A DNA stretch of 64,000 bases, taken from contig CAVZZG010000002.1 of NCBI GenBank assembly GCA_963779685.1, forward strand, positions 1 to 64,000, written 5' to 3'. Below, piece after piece: positions 1 to 10,217 of this stretch. The stretch is from CAVZZG01 sp963779685. Its GTDB lineage: Bacteria > Actinomycetota > Thermoleophilia > Gaiellales > F1-60-MAGs149. Positions within the stretch are counted from its first letter, which is position 1. Each line of letters begins with the position of its first letter. The position numbers were made by a program, and so were the translations under genes. Under the pieces are notes generated by a model. That model ran no database searches and was not told the origin of the DNA. It was given only the letters and a program-made list of their open reading frames with translations.

Positions 1-620
1 GACGATCAAGGTGCTCGATCCGGATGCCAACCCCGACCGCCGGGCACGCGAACTACTCGAGCGCGTCCAGCTCCGCGATCCCGATCGCATCCTCCGCAGC
101 TACCCCCACGAGCTCTCCGGTGGGATGCGGCAGCGGGTGATGATCGCCCTGGCACTCGCGGGTGGCGCGCCCCTGCTCGTTGCCGACGAGCCGACAACGG
201 CTCTCGACGTGACGGTCCAGCGCGGCATACTCGACCTGCTCGACGCGTTCCGGCGAGAGCTCGGGATGGCGCTGCTGCTCGTGACCCACGACCTCGCGGT
301 GATCCGCAGCCGCGCCGATCGCGTCGCCGTGATGTACTCCGGCAGCGTCGTCGAGCGCGGCCTGGTCTCGACCGTCTTCGCAAAGCCGGCACATCCCTAC
401 ACGCGGGCCTTGCTCGGTGCACGCCCGCTGGATGCGGTGCTGGGGGCGCGACTGACGGCGATCGCCGGCGCCCCGCCACCGCTCAACCTACAGCCGCCGG
501 GATGCCCGTTCGCGCCGCGATGCAGCCTCGCGGAGCCGGCGTGCGACGTCGCCTTTCCGGCAACGGTGAAGCGACCCCGAGCACTTCACCCGCTGCCGGC
601 GGTGGGGGGACGTGGTGTGA
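1..620 (+). CDS. Peptide/nickel ABC importer ATPase, DppD/OppD-like (5' partial)
   Basis: Cytoplasmic ATPase that would power uptake of di- or oligopeptides (family knowledge). Seen: ABC signature LSGGMRQRV, Walker B LLVADEP, D-loop, switch His in LLVTHDLAV, and the C-terminal oligo_HPY zone PPGCPFAPRCSLAEPACD typical of this subfamily. Walker A lies upstream of the window. A run of six G at 604-609 appears one base too long: removing one G gives a TGA at 618-620 that overlaps the GTG of the next ATPase at 617. Without that correction the reading frame runs on into the next gene, which is an artefact and not a fusion. Confidence 0.85.
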
Positions 621-1411
621 CGGGCATCCTCGAAGCCAAGGGCGCGGGCCATCGCTACCGGGGCGCAACGGCGGACGCCGTGACCGCCGGTGGACCTGAC
701 GATCGAGCCGGGCGCTGCCGTCGGCATCGTCGGCGAGAGCGGCAGTGGTAAGACCACGCTCGGGCGCATGCTGGTCGGGTCGATCACCCCGTCAGCCGGT
801 GTCGTAACCGTACGCGGTCGACCGTGGTCTTCGGTCGGCCGTCGGGACAGGGAACGCCGCGCCGTGCAGATGGTCTTCCAGGATCCGTACGGCGCCCTCA
901 ACCCCGCCCTGTCCGCGATCGACACCGTCGCGGAGGTGTTCCAGGTCCTCGACCGGCTCCCCCGCGGGGAGGCTCGATCGCGCGCCGCGCGGCTCCTGTC
1001 GGAGGTCGGCCTGTCCGATGACGCGGCCACCCGCCGGCCGGGTCGCCTGTCCGGCGGCCAGTGCCAGCGAGTCGTGATCGCACGGGCGCTCGCTTGCGAG
1101 CCGGAGGTGCTCGTCGCCGACGAGCCGACGTCCGCGCTCGATGTCTCCGTCCAGGCGCAGATCCTCAACCTCCTGCTCGATCTTCGCGACCGGCGGGAGT
1201 TCGCGCTGGTGCTGATCTCGCACGATCTCGGCGTCGTCCGATACGCGACGACCGAAGCCCTCGTGATGCGCGAGGGCCACGTCGTCGAACGGGGCCGTAC
1301 GGCTGAGCTCCTCGACAACCCGCAGCATCCCTATACCGGCCTGCTCGTTCGTCCATACCGGGTCGCGAGGAAGGCCCGCACGTCCCCGGCGAAACCGCGC
1401 CGAGCGAGTGA
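617..1411 (+). CDS. Peptide ABC importer ATPase, DppF/OppF-like (frameshifted)
   Basis: Second ATPase of the importer pair, expected to dimerise with the upstream ATPase. Seen: Walker A GESGSGKTT, Q-loop MVFQDPYGALNP, signature LSGGQCQRVVIARAL, Walker B VLVADEP and H-loop LLISHDLGV-like ISHDLGVV. The GTG at 617 overlaps the upstream stop (GTGA). One extra G near 684-690 breaks the frame just before DLTIEPG. A second indel near 1351 hides the usual C-terminus LVRSIPGRE; corrected, the gene stops at TGA 1409-1411, otherwise at 1442. Permease and binding-protein genes would lie upstream of the window. Confidence 0.8.
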
Positions 1412-1451
1412 GCGGCGCCGACAATGTCAACATCGAGCGTAGGAGGCTCAC

Positions 1452-2385
1452 ATGAAGCGCAAGAACCCGAACAGCACCGCCGCGCCGCTCACCGACGAGG
1501 GTCGCCTGAAGGTCGAGCGCGGCTTCGAGATCGCCTACCGCGTCTACGGCTCGCGGCTCGCGGACGCTGCTCGGGCTCCACGGCGGCCCGGGAGTCGGCG
1601 CGAAGTACCTCACGCGTCTCAACGAGGTCATCGACGACGACACCAAGCTCGTCCTCTACGACCAGCTCGGCGGCGGCGAGTCCGACTGGCCCGACGACCC
1701 GACGCTGTGGCAGATCCCGCGCTTCATCGACGAGGTCGAGACCGTGCGCACCGAGCTCGAGCTCGGCACCGTCACGCTCTACGGCCAGTCGTGGGGCGGC
1801 ATGCTCGCGCTGGCCTACACGCTCGACCACCCGGCCAACGTCGACGCGCTGATCCTGTCGAACACGTACGCCTGCGGCAAGGACTACCTGCTCGACGTCT
1901 CCGACCACCGCGTCTCGCTCGGCCGCGACATGCACGCCGCGATGCTCAAGCACGAGCAGCGCCGGCACGCTCGACGACCCGGAGTACCAGGACGCCGTCG
2001 CCGAGCTCTACGCCCGCTACCTCTACCGCTCGAGCCCGTACGACCCGGCGCGGTCGCGCGCGGAGTTCGCAGGCGATCGCGGCCGAGCACATGCCCGAGA
2101 TGGGCCCGGCCTACGCGCTCTGGGGGCCGCACGAGTTCATGGGCACCGGCCCCCAGGCGCACTTCGACATCTCCGACCGGCTCGGCGAGATCAGCGTCCC
2201 GGCGCTCGTGCTGTGCGGCTGGTACGACGAGCTGACGCCGCAGCGCTGCAGCCGCCCGCTCGCCGACGGCATCGCCGGACAGCGAGTTCGTCGTGTTCGG
2301 CAAGTCGAGCCACATGACGATCTTCGAGAACGAGTCCGAGGCGTACCTCGCGGTGATCCGCGACTTCCTCGAGCGCCACGCCTGA
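1452..2385 (+). CDS. Proline-iminopeptidase-like alpha/beta hydrolase (S33), four frameshifts
   Basis: Probably removes N-terminal proline from peptides in the cytoplasm, or a related hydrolysis. Seen: oxyanion motif LHGGPG near 1573, nucleophile elbow GQSWGG near 1786-1803, catalytic Asp in CGWYDELTP and catalytic His in GKSSHMTIF. A strong AGGAGG at 1441-1446 precedes the ATG. Four single-base insertions, near 1560, 1962, 2070 and 2277, interrupt it; removing them restores about 310 residues, the usual family length, with every catalytic motif intact. Its position just after a peptide importer fits peptide catabolism. Other S33 activities cannot be excluded. Confidence 0.75.
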
Positions 2386-2409
2386 GCGACCCGTTCGGCC
2401 GGCCGTTGC

Positions 2410-2415
2410 TAGAGT
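2410..2415 (+). promoter_or_regulatory. Candidate -10 element of a leaderless transcript
   Basis: TAGAGT lies 7 nt before the GTG start at 2423, and no Shine-Dalgarno sequence is visible. This matches the TANNNT spacing known for leaderless actinobacterial genes. No convincing -35 is seen. Confidence 0.35.
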
Positions 2416-2422
2416 CGGCCGG

Positions 2423-4400
2423 GTGCAACGAGACCTGCGAGAGACTCCACGATTCAGGGCGGCCGAGGAACTCTTCGGACGCGTCTTCGGCCCCCAGTTG
2501 GGATCGCCATCCACCTACCGAGACGTCCGGCCGTCACCCGACGGAACGCAGGTCGCAGCCTGCGCCCGGATCCTGGAGGGCGCGACCGGACAGCCGACCG
2601 GGCGGATCCTGATCGCCGCCACCGACGCGTTCCTCGGCCGGGCTCGTGACCGACGGACCTGACGATGCCTGCCCACGCTGGTCGCCGGACGGTCGCCGGC
2701 TGACGTTCACCTCCACCCGCGGCGTGGGCACGTTCGCGCTCTACGAGCTTGACCTCGCCACCGGCGGAGCACAGCCGCTGGCGACACCCCCCGGCACCGT
2801 CGAGGACCACGCCTGGTCGCCCGACGGCAGCCGCATCCTCGTGCTGGTCGCCGCACCCGGCGCCGAGCAGGCCGACGCGCTCGGATCGGGACGGCTCGGC
2901 GGCGACGACGACGGCCCCACGTGGCTTCCGGACGTGAGTTCGTCCGCGGACGCCGGCACGCTCGGGCGGTCGCTGCACCTGATCGACGTTGCGAGCGGGA
3001 CGATGAGGCCGGCCTGGCCGGGCGGACAGAACGTCTGGGAGGCGGCGTGGTGCGGGGACGACGCTATCGTCGCCGTCACGTCCGAGGATGAGGGCGAGGA
3101 CGGCTGGTACGACGCGTCGCTCGTGCTCGTCGATCTCGCGTCTGGCCGCTCGCGCGTGCTGCGCGAGACGGAAGTCCAGCTGGGGTGGGCGTGCGGCAAC
3201 GCCAGCGGGAGCTGCGTCGCCGTGGTCGAGGCCGTCTGCAGCGACCGCCTGCTGGTCGCCGGCGACCTGCTGCTGATCGATCCCGGCACCGGCGCCACCC
3301 GCACCGTCGACACCCTCGGCGTCGACGTTTCCTCCCTAGCATGGCGCGATGGCGAGCGGCTGCTCGCGACCGGCCTGCGGGGCGTGCGGCCGGTCGCCCT
3401 CGATGTCGATACCACAGCCGGTCGCGCCCGCGAACTCTGGACTGGCACCTGCACGGAGGACGAGTACAGACCCTCCGCGGCACCGCTCGGGCACGGCGAC
3501 GCGCTCGCGACGGTCGTCTGCGCGTGGGATCGCGCACCAGTACTCGCCGTCATCCAGGCTGGCGCCGAGCGGGTGCTCGCCGACAGCGACCATCCCGGCT
3601 GGCAGGCGATCCGTGCCATCACGGGGGAGCGGCGCCTGATTCGCTGGACCGCTCCGGACGGGCTCGAGATCGAAGGCTTCCTGACGTTGCCGCACGGCGA
3701 AGCGCCGTACCCGACGATCCTCTACGTCCACGGCGGGCCGGTCTACGCCTTCCAGGACCGGCCGCCGACGCTCCCCGAGATCGCGCTCGTCGACGCCGGC
3801 TACGCGGTGTTCGCTCCGAACCCGCGCGGCTCGTTCGGCCGGGGCCAGGAGTTCGCGGCCCGCGTCGTCGGCGACATGGGCGGTGCCGACAACGACGACT
3901 ACCTGAGCGGGCTCGACCAACTCGTCCGTGACGGCATCGCCGACCCCACCCGGATCGGCATCACCGGCACCTCGTACGGCGGCTTCATGGCGTGCTGGCT
4001 CCCGGCCTGCGACGCCCGCTTCGCCGCCGCCGTCGCGATCTCGCCGGTCACCGACTGGTACTCAGAGCACTTCGGCTCGAACCTCCGCGCGTGGGTCGAA
4101 CGGTTCCTCGAAGGTGAGCCCTCACCCGGCGGCCAGCACTCGTCGCGGAGCCCAGTTCTGCGCCCCGAGGGGATGCGCACACCGACGCTCCTCACCGCCG
4201 GGCTCCACGACGATGCGACGCCGCCAGGCCAGGCGATCGAGTTCCACCGCCGCCTACGGGACCGCGGAATCCCCACCGACCTGGTGCTGTACCCCGAGGA
4301 GGGGCACGGCGTGCACTCCTACCCGGCCATGTTCGACCTCGTCGCCCGCACGCTCGACTGGTTCGACCGTTACCTCGTCGCGGGTCGCGCGGCGCCGTAG
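2423..4400 (+). CDS. S9 family peptidase (prolyl oligopeptidase/acylaminoacyl peptidase type)
   Basis: Serine peptidase or acylaminoacyl-peptidase that would cleave short peptides. The N-terminal half has WD40-like beta-propeller repeats (SPDG in PRWSPDGRRL, AWSPDGSRIL). The C-terminal alpha/beta hydrolase domain carries the Ser elbow GTSYGGFM near 3967, Asp in GLHDDATPP and His in EEGHGVHSY. Length is about 658 residues, normal for the family. One extra C near 2631 splits the frame; removing it joins DAF to SAGLVTDG cleanly. Follows the S33 hydrolase by 38 nt and probably belongs to the same peptide-use group, although it seems to have its own leaderless promoter. Confidence 0.85.
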
Positions 4401-4482
4401 TACGACTCCGCAGCCCGGACGTCACGCAGCCCGACCAGTCGGCGGCGGTAGGAACGTTCATGGCCGGCTCCTCCGCAGATTC

Positions 4483-4508
4483 TTCGAACGCGGCTTCGGC
4501 CGTTCGAA
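4483..4508. terminator. Inverted repeat between convergent genes, possible bidirectional terminator
   Basis: TTCGAACG and CGTTCGAA flank a GC-rich centre with a TTCG loop, giving a long hairpin between the S9 peptidase and the convergent universal stress gene. It lacks a T-run, so Rho-independent activity is uncertain. The rest of 4401-4565 shows no gene. Confidence 0.4.
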
Positions 4509-4565
4509 CTGCGCAGAGCGGGATCCGCCCTCCGCGGCACTCCTCAAACCGCTAACCGATGCCCG

Positions 4566-4970
4566 TCACCGCGCGATGTAGACGTTGCACGGCGCGTGCT
4601 GGGCGACTCGTGCGGAGACCGAGCCCATGAGGAACCTCGTCACGCCGCTGCGACCGCGGGACCCGATGACGATCAGGTTCGTGCCTTCGCTCTCGGCGGT
4701 CTGGATGATTCCCTCAGCGGCATGCCCGACGGTTTCGATCCCTCGTGCTGTGGTCCCAAGTTCCGCGAGCCGCGCTATCGCCTCGTCCAGTTGACGCGCG
4801 TGCCTGGGTACGTCGTCCGTTGGGTCGATCCCTCCGCCTCGGCCGCTGGTCGTGATTGGAACGACGGAGATGACGGCCACTTCCGCGTGCTCGAGCTTGG
4901 CGATCTCTGCGGCCCGTTCGACCGCGAGCTTCGCCTCCGCAGAGCCGTCGTACGCGACGAGGATCTTCAC
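4566..4970 (-). CDS. Universal stress protein, UspA family
   Basis: Small cytoplasmic ATP-binding stress protein of 134 residues, a single Usp domain. It begins with the typical KILVAYDGS strand and ends with the nucleotide-binding pattern G-2x-G-9x-G-S (GSRGRSGVTRFLMGS), the ATP-binding type of Usp. The GTG at 4968-4970 was chosen because GGAGGGAGG stands just upstream and the family homology begins there; a longer in-frame upstream extension is only the shadow of the opposite gene. Divergent from the hydrolase at 5118. Confidence 0.9.
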   Translation of the reverse strand: MKILVAYDGSAEAKLAVERAAEIAKLEHAEVAVISVVPITTSGRGGGIDPTDDVPRHARQLDEAIARLAELGTTARGIETVGHAAEGIIQTAESEGTNLIVIGSRGRSGVTRFLMGSVSARVAQHAPCNVYIAR

Positions 4971-5082
4971 TCCCGTCCTCCCTCCGGTTTCAACCCAACC
5001 GGGGCGACTATACCGGTGGCGGGCACCCCGCGCCAGGCTCCCAACCAGGCACGTTCGGGTGAGCCATCGCCGCACGGCATTC

Positions 5083-5111
5083 TTGCGTCGCTTCGTGGCA
5101 GCCGGGATAAT
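5083..5111 (+). promoter_or_regulatory. Candidate sigma-70-type promoter for a leaderless mRNA
   Basis: TTGCGT at 5083-5088, a 17-nt spacer and GATAAT at 5106-5111, followed by only 6 nt before the GTG at 5118. Transcription would start at or next to the start codon. No ribosome binding site is present. Confidence 0.5.
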
Positions 5112-5117
5112 CGGCCG

Positions 5118-5942
5118 GTGCAGATGATCTCGGGCGCCAGGTCGCCGATCGGTATCCTCGACATCGGCGCCGGCGAGCCGGTTCTCGTGCTTCACGGCTT
5201 CCCCGATCACGCGCCCGGCATGCTGTCCGTCGCGGACGCGATCGCTTCCGCAGGCGGGCGCGCGATCGTCCCAGCCCTGCCGGGGTACCTGCCATCGCGG
5301 ATGCCTCCGGACGACGACGTCAGCGTCGCCTCGGTGGCGTCCGATCTCCTCGCGACGCTCGACACGCTCGGAATTGGGACTTCTTCTGTGGTCGGGCACG
5401 ACTGGGGCGCCCTCCTCGCCTACCACCTCGGCGCGCACCACGCCGCGAGGGTACGCCGGGTGGTCGGGATCGGCGCGCCGCATCCGTCGGGCTTCCGCGT
5501 GCGTCGACGTGTGCTCCGCGAGCAGCAGACGGCCGTCTACGCATGGCTTCTGGCCTTTGCGACGACTGGCCCGGAACTCGCCGCCGATCCGGTCTGGCTG
5601 ACGCAGCTCCAGCAGTTCTGGTCCCCGGGCCTCCGCCGTTCGGACTGGGACGCGGTGCTCGCGCTGCTCGCAGAACCGACGGTGGCGGCCGCCGTTTGCC
5701 GCTGGTATCGATGCGATATGGAGAGCGATGTCGCGCTCGGGGACGTGCTGGTTCCGGCGATGGTGATCCACGGAGCCCAGGACGGGTGCATAGGCCCGGC
5801 GGTCTTTCTCGGGACCGATGAGCGGTTCGCCGCAGGTGTCCGGCGGATCACGCTGCCGGAGGCAGCACATTGGCCGCACCTGGAGTCGCCAGCGGTAGTC
5901 CTGCCGATGATCATCGAGGGCCTCGGGCTGGAGGCTCGGTGA
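5118..5942 (+). CDS. Alpha/beta hydrolase, epoxide-hydrolase-like
   Basis: Hydrolase of about 274 residues. Seen: HGFP oxyanion motif near residue 27, nucleophile elbow VGHDWGALL with Asp as nucleophile (as in epoxide hydrolases and haloalkane dehalogenases, not Ser), acidic residue in VIHGAQDG and catalytic His in EAAHWPH. The Asp nucleophile favours an epoxide or C-halogen bond as substrate, but the substrate cannot be read from sequence. The GTG at 5118 sits directly behind a promoter-like -10; an ATG two codons on (5124) is the alternative. Overlaps surE by GTGA. Confidence 0.8.
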   Translation: MQMISGARSPIGILDIGAGEPVLVLHGFPDHAPGMLSVADAIASAGGRAIVPALPGYLPSRMPPDDDVSVASVASDLLATLDTLGIGTSSVVGHDWGALLAYHLGAHHAARVRRVVGIGAPHPSGFRVRRRVLREQQTAVYAWLLAFATTGPELAADPVWLTQLQQFWSPGLRRSDWDAVLALLAEPTVAAAVCRWYRCDMESDVALGDVLVPAMVIHGAQDGCIGPAVFLGTDERFAAGVRRITLPEAAHWPHLESPAVVLPMIIEGLGLEAR

Positions 5943-6754
5943 CCGACCCACTGCACGTCCTGTTGACGAATGACGACGGCGTGACGGCGACGGGCCTGAT
6001 CGCGCTCCGCGACTGCCTGCTCTCCCAAGGCGTCCGGGTGACCGTGATCGCACCGGACACGGATCGCAGTGGCATGGCCCGCGCCATCTCCTTTAGCCGG
6101 CCAGTCTCGGTCAGCCCGGCCGGCGGGACACCGGCCAACCCCATGTTCACCGCAACCGGCACGCCAGTGGACTGCGTCCGGCTGGGCGTGCTGTCCGACC
6201 TCGCAGAGCCGGTCCAACTCGTGTTGTCGGGAATCAACCACGGTCTCAACGTTGGGGATGACGTGACGTATTCGGGCACGGTCGGCGCGGCGCTCGAGGC
6301 TGCCGTTCTCGAGGTGCCGGCGGTGGCGTTTTCGCAACAGGTCGACGAGGGGAGCTTCCGCTTCAACGACGATTCGCTGGCGGTGTCGTTCGGGCTGGCC
6401 CAACGGGCGGCCGAGATCGCGATGGCCGTTGCGGCTAGCCCGCCCCCGGAGCGGACGGTCCTGAACATCAACCTGCCGGCAGGGAAGGCAGATCCGGCCA
6501 TCGTCCTCACGCGGCCTGGCCGCCGGTTCTACGACCGCGGCTTCGTGGAGGCAGTCGTCGGCAGCGACGACTCGCAGGAGTACTACCTCTACGGCAGGCC
6601 GTCGGGGCCGACGCCGACCTTCGATGACGGCCCTGGCACGGATTTCGCCGCGATTCGGGCCGGCCACATCTCCATGAGCCTGCTCGGCGCCGACGCCACC
6701 GCCGGCCCGTCCCCCGCCCGCGAGACCTGGTTTCGCGAGATGTTCGGGGGTTGA
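5939..6754 (+). CDS. surE: 5'/3'-nucleotidase SurE
   Basis: Metal-dependent phosphatase that dephosphorylates nucleoside monophosphates (and short polyphosphate in some bacteria). Seen: metal-binding TNDDG at residues 10-14, GTPVDCVRLG, and the diagnostic SGINHGLNVGDDV with YSGTVGAA. 271 residues, full length. The GTG overlaps the upstream stop by 4 nt, so it is translationally coupled to the epoxide-hydrolase-like gene, and the phosphotransferase gene follows at once. The pairing of a phosphatase with a kinase-like gene may be chance or part of a small-molecule pathway. Confidence 0.92.
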   Translation: MTDPLHVLLTNDDGVTATGLIALRDCLLSQGVRVTVIAPDTDRSGMARAISFSRPVSVSPAGGTPANPMFTATGTPVDCVRLGVLSDLAEPVQLVLSGINHGLNVGDDVTYSGTVGAALEAAVLEVPAVAFSQQVDEGSFRFNDDSLAVSFGLAQRAAEIAMAVAASPPPERTVLNINLPAGKADPAIVLTRPGRRFYDRGFVEAVVGSDDSQEYYLYGRPSGPTPTFDDGPGTDFAAIRAGHISMSLLGADATAGPSPARETWFREMFGG

Positions 6755-6756
6755 CC

Positions 6757-7767
6757 GTGACGACCTCCGACCACGCCCGGCCTCCCCTGTCGTTTTCGTT
6801 CGGCGAGACGGTCACGAGTGACCAGCGACGGGAGGTCGAGGCGCTCTTCGCCGAGTTCGACCTGGACGGCGTGCCGGCGCCGTACACGGTCGAGCGGCTC
6901 GAGGCCGGAGCCAACAACGAGAACTTCGTCGTGACCGATGCGGCGGGTGATCGCTACGTCCTCAGGCTCGCCTCGTCCGACGGCGGCGCGGTTCAATCTC
7001 GACCGCGTCCGGAACGTCCGCGCGCACGAGTCCGCCGCCGCGGCAGGCGTGGCGCCGGCCATCGTCGCCTCCAAGCTCCCCGAGGCCCACTACCTCGCCC
7101 GGTTCATCGCCGGGCCGGTGCTCAGCAACGATCGCGTCCATCGGCCGGGCGTCGTAGCCGCGGTCGGCCGGACGCTACGCGGCCTCCATGGGGCAGCGGC
7201 GGTGGAGGGCGACTTCTCGGCGTTCGACGATGCCCGCCGCTACCTGGCAGTCGCGATCGACGAGGGTCTGGCGTTGCCGGACGACATGGACGCGCTGATG
7301 CTGAAGGTCGATCAGATCGAGCGGACATTCGACGAAATCGACTCTCCGGCCTGCCTCTGCCACAACGACCTCGTACCCCAGAACATCATCGAAACCGCGG
7401 ACGGGATGCGACTGATCGACTTCGAGTTCGCCGGGATGGGTGAACCGGTACTTCGACCTCGGGAACTTCGCCGCAGACGCGGAGCTCAACGAGGCGGAGC
7501 GCCACGACCTGGTCAGCTGCCTATTTCGGCGGCTTCGATCGCGCGAACGACGCGCGCGTTCGCCTGATGGTGTTCGTCTCGGGCGTTCGCGACGCGCTCT
7601 GGGCCACCGTCGCCGAGCCCGTCCTCGGCGACCTGGAGTGGGACTACCGGGCGTGGAGCGAGGAGAATCTTCGCCGGGCGCGCACCGCCGGGAGCAACGA
7701 CGTCTACTACCAGCTGCTGGCGGTCGCGCGCCGCCACGGCTCGCCCCCCGACGTAGGAGCCCCATGA
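6757..7767 (+). CDS. APH/choline-kinase-like phosphotransferase (three frameshifts)
   Basis: ATP-dependent small-molecule kinase of the aminoglycoside phosphotransferase/choline kinase superfamily. Seen: NNENFVV nucleotide loop with YVLRL lysine-strand equivalent, Brenner-type motif CHNDLVPQN near 7358, and metal-binding DFEFAGMG near 7420 followed by NRYFDLGNF, the choline/ethanolamine-kinase style. Single extra bases near 6990, 7440 and 7523 break it; corrected, it is 336 residues and ends at a TGA overlapping the ATG of the next gene (ATGA). Start GTG 6757 or TTG 6751. Coupling to a demethylase-like flavoprotein suggests an amino alcohol or methylated amine substrate. Confidence 0.75.
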
Positions 7768-10217
7768 GCACCGACCTCCCTCGCGCCGTCCGCGCTGTCG
7801 TCGTCGGCGGCGGCCTCGCCGGCACCTCGACGGCATACCACCTTGCCGCGCTCGGCTGGAGCGATGTCCTGCTGCTCGAGCAGAACGAGCTCGGCGCCGG
7901 GACGACCTGGCACGCCGCCGGAGCCGTCGGTCGCCTTCGCGTAACCGGAAGCCTGGCGAGGATGAACGACCGCAGCGCCAAGCTCTACGAGCGACTCGAG
8001 TCCGAGACTGGCCTGCCGACCGGCTACACGCAGGTCGGAGGCCTCGCGTTGGCGCAGCGCGAGGAGCGGATGGCGCAACTTCGCCGTACTGGGGCCATGG
8101 CCACGCACTTCGGCGTCGAGGTCCACATCATCTCGCCGGCCGAGGTCGCCGAGATGTGGCCGCTCGCACAGATCGACGACATCATCGGCGCCGCATGGCT
8201 ACCGCACGACGGCCGGGCCGAGCCCGCGTCGCTCGCCGCGAGCCATCGGCGAGGGCGCGCGCAGACACGGCGCAACGCGTGCGGGAAGGCGTGCGCGTGC
8301 TGTCCGTCATCGAACGCGACGGCCGCGCCGTATCGGCGTGCGGACCGATCGCGGGGACGTTTCGGCCGAGGTCGTCGTGCTCGCGTGCGGGATGTGGACG
8401 AGGCAGTTGGCGCTGGGCTGCGGCGTCGCAGTGCCGCTTCACCCGGTGGAGCATCACTACCTGCTCTCGAACTCGACGGGGCAGGATCTCGCCGGACGCC
8501 GGTAACGCGCGATCTCGACGGCACCATTTACTTCCGCGGTGAGGGCGACACGATCCTGATCGGTGCGTTCCAGCCGGAGAGCAAGCCCTGGATGGTCGAC
8601 CGCGTCCCCGACGACTTCGCCTTCTCCTTGCTCGAGCCGGACTGGGAGCACTTCGCCGCGCCACTCGAGGAGGGCTACGCGCGGCTTCCGATCCTGCGCG
8701 AGATCGGGTTCGCGAAGTTCGTGAACGGGCCCGAGAGTTTCACGCCCGACGGCAACCTGATCCTCGGCGAGACGCCCGAACTCGCTGGCCTGTTCGTCCT
8801 GGCGGGCTTCAACTCGTCCGGCATGGCGTTCGGTGGCGGTGCCGGCGAGGCGCTGGCCCAGTGGATCGTTGGCGGCGAACAGCCGTACGACCTGTGGCCG
8901 GTCGACATCCGCCGCTTCGGGCCCTGGCAGAACAACCGCGCCTTCCTCCGCGCCCGCACCGTCGAGACCCTCGGCATGCACTTCCGCCTCGCGGCGCCAA
9001 ACCTCGAATTCGAGCACGGACGCGACCTTCGACGCTCGCCGCTCCATGAGCGGCTGGCCTCGCACGGCGCATGGTTCGGCCAGAAGATGGGCGCCGAACG
9101 GCCGTACTGGTTCGCCGGGCCGGGGCAGCGGCCGGCGGTCGTGTACGGCTTCGGCCGCCAGAACTGGTTCGAGAACCACCGCCAGGAGCACCTCGCGGCG
9201 CGCGAGGCCGTCGCGCTGTTCGACCAGAGCTCGTTCGGGAAGCTCCTCATCGGCGGCCGTGATGCGCCCGGCCTGCTCCAGCGGCTCTGCGCGCAACGAC
9301 GTCGACGTGGAGATCGGCCGGGTGGTCTACACCGGGATGTTCAACGATCGCGGCACGTTCGAGAGCGACCTGACGTTCATCCGCACCGGCCCGACCGAGT
9401 TCCTCGCGATCACCGGGACGGCGCAGGTCACCGCGACCCCGCGTGGATCCGCCGGCATGTCCAGGCCGATGAGCAGGTCACGGTCGCCGACATCTCGGCA
9501 GCCTACGCCGTGCTCGCAGTCATGGGGCCGAACGCACGCGATCTGCTCCAGTCCCTGAGCGACGCGGACCTCGGCAACGAGGCGTTCCCCTTCGGCACGT
9601 CACGCGTGGTCGGGATCGGCCACGCGACCTGCCGGGCGGTGCGTCTCACGTACGTGGGAGAGCTCGGCTGGGAACTGCACGTGCCGGCCGACCAGGCAGC
9701 GCAGCTCTACGACGCTATCTGGCACGCCGGCAGCGCGCACGGTCTCGTGAACGCCGGTCACTACGCCATCAACTCGCTCCGACTGGAGAAGGGGTATCGG
9801 GCCTGGGGCGCCGACATCACGACGGACGACACCCCGCTCGAGGCGGGCCTGGGCTTTGCCGTTGCCTGGAATAACGCAGCTCCCTTTCTCGGGCGTGACG
9901 CGCTCCTCCAGCAACGCGATGCCGGCGCCCTTGGCAAGCGTCTCGTGTCGATCGTCCTCGACGATCCCGAGCCGGTGCTGTGGGGTGGGGAGCGCTTCTT
10001 CCGCGACGGGGAGACTGCGGGGTTCACGACCTCCGGCGCCTACGGCCACGCGGTCGGGTCCGCGGTCGCGCTCGGATACGTCCACGCGGGGGTACCCGTG
10101 ACGTCGGACTATCTCGCCGAGGGCCGCTGGGAAGTCGATGTCGCGGGCGAGCGCGCACCCGCTCGGGTGGCGCTCACACCGCCGTACGATCCGGAACGGT
10201 CGCGGATTCTCCGCTAG
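7764..10217 (+). CDS. Dimethylglycine/sarcosine dehydrogenase-like flavoprotein (multiple frameshifts)
   Basis: Large FAD enzyme that would oxidatively demethylate an N-methyl amine and pass the one-carbon unit to tetrahydrofolate. N-terminal Rossmann VVVGGGLAGTSTAYHL and GTTWHAAG, whose His carries covalent FAD in dimethylglycine dehydrogenases. Next a FAO_M-like centre, then a C-terminal aminomethyltransferase (GcvT) fold with YVGELGWELHVP and LRLEKGYRAWG. About 817 residues, right for the family. Frame breaks occur near 8243, 8277, 8335, 8490, 9292 and 9432; each side keeps homologous sequence. Convergent 4-nt overlap with the APC permease. Confidence 0.8.
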   Translation: MSTDLPRAVRAVVVGGGLAGTSTAYHLAALGWSDVLLLEQNELGAGTTWHAAGAVGRLRVTGSLARMNDRSAKLYERLESETGLPTGYTQVGGLALAQREERMAQLRRTGAMATHFGVEVHIISPAEVAEMWPLAQIDDIIGAAWLPHDGRAEPASLAASHRRGRAQTRRNACGKACACCPSSNATAAPYRRADRSRGRFGRGRRARVRDVDEAVGAGLRRRSAASPGGASLPALELDGAGSRRTPVTRDLDGTIYFRGEGDTILIGAFQPESKPWMVDRVPDDFAFSLLEPDWEHFAAPLEEGYARLPILREIGFAKFVNGPESFTPDGNLILGETPELAGLFVLAGFNSSGMAFGGGAGEALAQWIVGGEQPYDLWPVDIRRFGPWQNNRAFLRARTVETLGMHFRLAAPNLEFEHGRDLRRSPLHERLASHGAWFGQKMGAERPYWFAGPGQRPAVVYGFGRQNWFENHRQEHLAAREAVALFDQSSFGKLLIGGRDAPGLLQRLCAQRRRRGDRPGGLHRDVQRSRHVRERPDVHPHRPDRVPRDHRDGAGHRDPAWIRRHVQADEQVTVADISAAYAVLAVMGPNARDLLQSLSDADLGNEAFPFGTSRVVGIGHATCRAVRLTYVGELGWELHVPADQAAQLYDAIWHAGSAHGLVNAGHYAINSLRLEKGYRAWGADITTDDTPLEAGLGFAVAWNNAAPFLGRDALLQQRDAGALGKRLVSIVLDDPEPVLWGGERFFRDGETAGFTTSGAYGHAVGSAVALGYVHAGVPVTSDYLAEGRWEVDVAGERAPARVALTPPYDPERSRILR

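Noticed and set aside
4596..5117. N-terminal extension of the epoxide-hydrolase-like gene across the universal stress gene
   Set aside because: It is antisense to a clear Usp domain and has no homology of its own; GTG 5118 fits the promoter and the family start.
7440..10217. Apparent fusion of a kinase C-terminus with the demethylase-like protein
   Set aside because: Caused by frameshifts in the kinase gene; the corrected kinase ends at 7767 with an ATGA overlap to a separate start at 7764.
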